From an uncultured Fluviicola sp. (GTDB lineage: Bacteria > Bacteroidota > Bacteroidia > Flavobacteriales > Crocinitomicaceae): DNA of 64,000 bases. The notes below the pieces were generated by a model. That model was given only the letters and a program-made list of their open reading frames with translations, was not told the origin of the DNA and made no database searches. The stretch is taken from contig NZ_CAMLDC010000003.1 of the NCBI RefSeq assembly GCF_946478805.1, forward strand, positions 186,001-250,000, given 5' to 3'. Positions 60,863-64,000 of the stretch are shown here, piece by piece. The first letter of the stretch is position 1. Every line of letters starts with the position of its first letter. The position numbers were made by a program, and so were the translations under genes.

Positions 60863-62680
60863 ATGTTGCGACCAAAGCAAGCAAAAAAAGAAAAGATTCA
60901 TTTAACGCGCGACAGCTATAAAAAAGCACGCAAACTTTTCCATTATTTAAGACCTTATCGCTTTGAATATGGCATCGGTTGGATCTTCCTGGTTCTTTCA
61001 ACTTCCGTAGGTTTGATCTTCCCTATTTTACTGGGTCAGCTACTTGGATTAAGCAGCGGTTCCCAAACCAGTATGGCGGAAGCTATCCATGCAATTGACC
61101 TGTCCAACATCACGACCGTTGCGGTAACCTTGTTTGCATTATTCGGCGGACAGGCAATATTCAGCTACTTTCGGGTGGTTTTATTTACAAACGTGACCGA
61201 AAAGGCCTTGCGTGATTTGAGATACGATGTATTCCAAAAAATGCTTCATCTTCCGATGGATTTCTTTAATAAGAATACGGTTGGAGAACTGACCAGCAGA
61301 CTTTCTGCCGACATCACTCAAATCCAAGAGACTCTAAGAACTACAGTAGCTGAATTTTTCAGACAAATTGTAATGGTAGTCGGTGGAGTTGCCTATCTCA
61401 CTTTTGTATCCTGGAAGCTTTCCCTGATCATGCTTTCAACCGTTCCGGTTATTATGATCGTAGCCGTATTCTTTGGAAGATTTATCAAACGTCTGTCAAA
61501 AGAAGCCCAGGATCAAACCGCGACCTCCAATGCAATTGCAGAAGAATCCTTAACCGGAATCGGAAACATCAAAGCTTTTACAAACGAAAATTACCTCATC
61601 AAGCGATTCAGGACTTCCATTGAAGAAATCCGTCGACTAAATATTAAAAGTGGTATCTGGAGAGGTTTATTCATCTCCTTCATGGTTTTCTGCATGTTCG
61701 GTTCAATCGTATTTATCGTTTGGCAAGGATTATTGATGACACAAGGCACTAATCCCGAATTGAGTGACGGTGACTTGTATTCCTTCCTGATGGTTACGTT
61801 ATTAATGGCTGCCAGTATCGGCTCATTACCTGATTTTTACAGCGGAATCCAAAAGACCATCGGTGGAACAGAAAAATTGATGGATATCATCAATGAAACC
61901 GGTGAATCCGATCTATTCAAAGGAAGTGACAAACCCGAAATCGATGGTTCGATCCGTTTTGAAAATGTACATTTCTCCTATCCTCAACGTTCTGAAATAG
62001 AAGTATTAAAAGGAATTTCATTTGAATTGAACCGGAATCAAACCCTGGCCTTGGTTGGGACTTCAGGAGGAGGAAAAACGACCATTTCCTCGTTAGTTTT
62101 GAATTACTACCAAGTGAACAAGGGAGCAATCTATTTTGGAAATGTAAATGCCGATTCCATCGACGTCAAATACTTGAGAGAACATATTGCGATCGTTCCT
62201 CAGGATGTATTGCTATTCGCAGGAACTATTTTGGAGAACATCGCATTCGGAAGACCCGATTCAAGTGAAGAAGAAATTATCAGTGCTGCAAAACAAGCTA
62301 ATGCATATGATTTCATCATGAGTTTTCCCGATGGATTCAAAACACAAGTTGGAGACCGTGGAATTCAACTTTCAGGTGGACAAAAACAACGTATTGCAAT
62401 TGCACGGGCTATCTTGAAAAATCCGACTATCCTGATACTGGATGAGGCGACCTCCGCTTTGGATTCCGAATCAGAACGCGTAGTTCAGGATGCATTGGAA
62501 AAATTGATGCAAGGAAGAACGTGTATTGTCATTGCCCACCGATTGAGTACTATCCGAAACGCTCATAAGATCCTGGTACTTCAGCATGGGAAGATTGTTG
62601 AAAGTGGAAATCATACAGATTTGATGGCAACAAACGGAGCCTATTCGGATTTGGTGAAGATTCAGGTCAATCTGGGGTAA
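60863..62680 (+). CDS. ABC exporter, fused permease and ATPase (MsbA-like)
   Basis: 605 residues. The transmembrane domain has six helices (about 30-330) with the coupling segment ITQIQETLRTTVAEF; the ATPase domain (about 360-605) has Walker A GTSGGGKTT, Q-loop IVPQDVLLF, signature LSGGQKQR, Walker B ILILDEATSALD and switch His in VIAHRLS. Half-transporter acting as a homodimer at the inner membrane. Lipid flipping is plausible, but the substrate cannot be read from sequence. Confidence 0.92.
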   Translation: MLRPKQAKKEKIHLTRDSYKKARKLFHYLRPYRFEYGIGWIFLVLSTSVGLIFPILLGQLLGLSSGSQTSMAEAIHAIDLSNITTVAVTLFALFGGQAIFSYFRVVLFTNVTEKALRDLRYDVFQKMLHLPMDFFNKNTVGELTSRLSADITQIQETLRTTVAEFFRQIVMVVGGVAYLTFVSWKLSLIMLSTVPVIMIVAVFFGRFIKRLSKEAQDQTATSNAIAEESLTGIGNIKAFTNENYLIKRFRTSIEEIRRLNIKSGIWRGLFISFMVFCMFGSIVFIVWQGLLMTQGTNPELSDGDLYSFLMVTLLMAASIGSLPDFYSGIQKTIGGTEKLMDIINETGESDLFKGSDKPEIDGSIRFENVHFSYPQRSEIEVLKGISFELNRNQTLALVGTSGGGKTTISSLVLNYYQVNKGAIYFGNVNADSIDVKYLREHIAIVPQDVLLFAGTILENIAFGRPDSSEEEIISAAKQANAYDFIMSFPDGFKTQVGDRGIQLSGGQKQRIAIARAILKNPTILILDEATSALDSESERVVQDALEKLMQGRTCIVIAHRLSTIRNAHKILVLQHGKIVESGNHTDLMATNGAYSDLVKIQVNLG

Positions 62681-62720
62681 TTCCCGCTTCTGAATTGAAA
62701 TAAGTAATAGAATTTTCAAA

Positions 62721-62752
62721 TTCGCGAATTCGCTTGTTCACCAATTAGCGAA
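62721..62752. repeat. 32-nt hairpin repeat, copy 2
   Basis: Begins TTCGCGAATTCGC and ends CCAATTAGCGAA; same length as the copy at 12951-12982 and identical to it at 25 of 32 positions. It lies 40 bases after the ABC transporter stop. Confidence 0.6.
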
Positions 62753-62845
62753 CACACTCATAAATAACAGTATGATTTACAGCCAATTGAAATCTATCCG
62801 TTTTGTTTTTTTCAATACTTTAGATTTATCATTCTAAACTTCAGT

Positions 62846-63259
62846 ATGCAACGTTTCATCTATTTCTTCCTACTCTCCTTCCTGTATCTTCCAATACAAT
62901 CCTGTCATCGGAAAGCTGTACATAAAACACATCCAGATTTTGTTGGAAAATGGCATCACGAAGAAACGAACGGTGAAAGTTGGTATATTGATATGGATGG
63001 AAAAAGTCGCGGAGTTATCTGGGTTTATGGCTCTGACAATCAATTCTCAAAGGATTATCATTATGGTGAAAACCCGCATATCTGGAGATATAATGAAAAA
63101 CGGAAAGAACTCACTCACGGAGTTATCAGTGAACGTTTTAAGGTAAATCAGTTGCCCACCTTAGCAGAAACAACTATTATCAATGGTTACGATACGATTC
63201 CAGCCGGCAGAATTTACTGTATCATAAAAAACGATTATTACCTCAAAACCAGCGAATAA
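62846..63259 (+). CDS. Small hypothetical lipoprotein
   Basis: 137 residues. Signal with PIQSC (Cys20) suggests a lipoprotein, though the residue before the lipobox is atypical. The mature part (FVGKWHHEETNGESWYIDMDGKSRGVIWVYG, IWRYNEKRKELTHGVISERFKV) has the beta-rich look of small lipocalin-like lipoproteins. Function unknown. Followed by a hairpin. Confidence 0.65.
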   Translation: MQRFIYFFLLSFLYLPIQSCHRKAVHKTHPDFVGKWHHEETNGESWYIDMDGKSRGVIWVYGSDNQFSKDYHYGENPHIWRYNEKRKELTHGVISERFKVNQLPTLAETTIINGYDTIPAGRIYCIIKNDYYLKTSE

Positions 63260-63260
63260 A

Positions 63261-63286
63261 AAACGCAGACCACACAGCCTGCGTTT
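63261..63286. terminator. Terminator hairpin between convergent genes
   Basis: AAACGCAG / CTGCGTTT with a 10-base loop. The A-run before it serves as the T-tract on the minus strand, so it mainly ends the YHYH-protein transcript. Confidence 0.65.
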
Positions 63287-63306
63287 CCTATATTCTGAAG
63301 ATCACA

Positions 63307-64000
63307 CTATTTCAAAAGCACCAATTTCTTCACAATTGCATTTTCCGAACTTTTGATACGTACAAAATAATCACCGGCATTGAGTGTTTGTGTCTCGAAA
63401 AAAGCAATCGTACTTCCGGCAGGAATGATTTTCTCCAAAACGATTCTTCCTGTCATGTCTGTCAGTTGAACCGTTAAGTTATCTTTCACCAAACCATTTA
63501 CCTGAAGTGTCACCAAATCTGTTGCAGGATTCGGAAACAGATCGATATTGAGGTTTTCCAATTCAGATTGGGTTAATCCCGCAGGTGTCGGTGTATAAGT
63601 CGTTGTTGTCTCTCCTACCGACGTTACCTTGGTTACCACTTTATTTCCGTAGAAGGTGGGCCCGACTGCATAAGGATAAGCTGAATTCCAGTTTTCATCC
63701 ACCGTTGCAAAATAACAATAGATTCCGGCAGGATATTCCGGAGTGACACAGAAACGACCGTTGTGAATATCCAAATAATCTGCACTTGCCGGAGCTGTAA
63801 ATTCATAGTCCTCTCTGAAATATCCCAAAGGATAGGTTGCATTTACTGCCGGTCCTGCTGTAACGGAGCTTCCATCGTAATATGTATTTCGCACAGTGAT
63901 GTTTCTTAAGGAGAAGGAGGATTTCATACGTACGATTCCACCTGTTCCATCTGCATTTTTATAGGCATAAGCTCCGTAGATTGGAAAACCATCGTAAGCA
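63307..64000 (-). CDS. YHYH-domain protein with T9SS type A domain (5' end outside window)
   Basis: The frame stays open to the right edge; about 231 residues are visible. The first part reads YDGFPIYGAYAY, the DGFPIYG signature of YHYH proteins, followed by FREDYEFTAPASADYLDIHNGRFCVTPEYPAGIYCYFATVDE. A linker and a type A sorting domain follow (IDLFPNPATDLVTLQVNG...GDYFVRIKSSENAIVKKLVLL). Probably a secreted surface protein. YHYH domains have no established biochemical role. Confidence 0.8.
   Translation of the reverse strand, partial: AYDGFPIYGAYAYKNADGTGGIVRMKSSFSLRNITVRNTYYDGSSVTAGPAVNATYPLGYFREDYEFTAPASADYLDIHNGRFCVTPEYPAGIYCYFATVDENWNSAYPYAVGPTFYGNKVVTKVTSVGETTTTYTPTPAGLTQSELENLNIDLFPNPATDLVTLQVNGLVKDNLTVQLTDMTGRIVLEKIIPAGSTIAFFETQTLNAGDYFVRIKSSENAIVKKLVLLK

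Noticed and set aside
1..64000. tRNA, rRNA, prophage or IS element
   Set aside because: I read the gaps and found no cloverleaf, rRNA segment, transposase, integrase or terminal inverted repeats with target duplications.

Overview
The window reads as chromosomal DNA of a Bacteroidota bacterium, most likely of the order Flavobacteriales (Fluviicola/Crocinitomicaceae-like; the genus is inference). The signs are type IX secretion (T9SS) cargo with type A and type B C-terminal sorting domains, a PorP/SprF outer-membrane protein, TonB-dependent receptors with carboxypeptidase-like N-terminal domains, a fused CcsBA cytochrome c biogenesis protein, bacillithiol synthesis (BshB1), and promoters of the TTTG-N19-TAnnTTTG type. 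No rRNA, tRNA, phage, IS element or CRISPR array was seen. Fifty-eight genes are called, two of them cut by the window ends, and no gene-free stretch exceeds about 300 bases.

Layout. 1-6.5 kb: a giant Ig/PKD-repeat adhesin-like T9SS type B protein and a PorP/SprF protein. 6.6-12.9 kb (minus): one operon panB, pseudouridine synthase, propeller/Y_Y_Y membrane protein, TPR histidine kinase and LuxR-type response regulator. 13.0-14.4 kb (minus): recF and a DUF721 gene. 14.5-17.1 kb: small accessory genes, one AT-rich (DUF4238). 17.2-19.6 kb: a Crp/Fnr regulator followed by three rhodanese-type genes and a small membrane protein. 19.8-26.8 kb: VWA protein, YdeI-like protein, cysteine desulfurase, secreted serine hydrolase, glycosyltransferase, GreA-like protein and a MORN/GldN-like protein. 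26.9-31.7 kb: a large TonB receptor and a T9SS surface protein. 32.0-36.9 kb: a flavin reductase converging on a ccsBA-GPx-bshB1 redox operon. 37.2-43.4 kb: zinc-ribbon and Nif3-like proteins, GT2, lpxK, purine nucleoside phosphorylase and an Fn3 lipoprotein. 43.6-48.1 kb: gatB, two TlpA-like proteins and lpxH. 48.2-54.5 kb (minus): a MORN protein and a polysaccharide-type operon. 54.8-60.7 kb: CYTH protein, a TonB receptor with a small partner, small genes, threonine aldolase and rpmH. 60.9-64 kb: an MsbA-like ABC transporter, a small lipoprotein and the end of a YHYH/T9SS protein.

The least ordinary signal is intergenic. Many gaps hold degenerate repeats built on a strict 7-nt (once 8-nt) period. 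One flavour is AGACNNN units followed by NNNNGTC units, giving long imperfect hairpins; another is AATTNCG units. They touch coding ends (stop codons at 25339 and 58552, start codon at 15030) and in places overlap candidate promoters. A 32-nt hairpin occurs twice (12951 and 62721), and a third dyad family with CACGCAGAT/CACGGAAGT words occurs near 20.9, 37.0 and 40.7 kb. Other points of interest are a nearly exact 663-bp, three-domain super-repeat in the first gene, a candidate Crp-type operator in front of the rhodanese cluster, a hairpin that would hide the start codon of the VWA gene, and two domain fusions (MORN with GldN-like; MORN with a SurA-like C-terminal segment).
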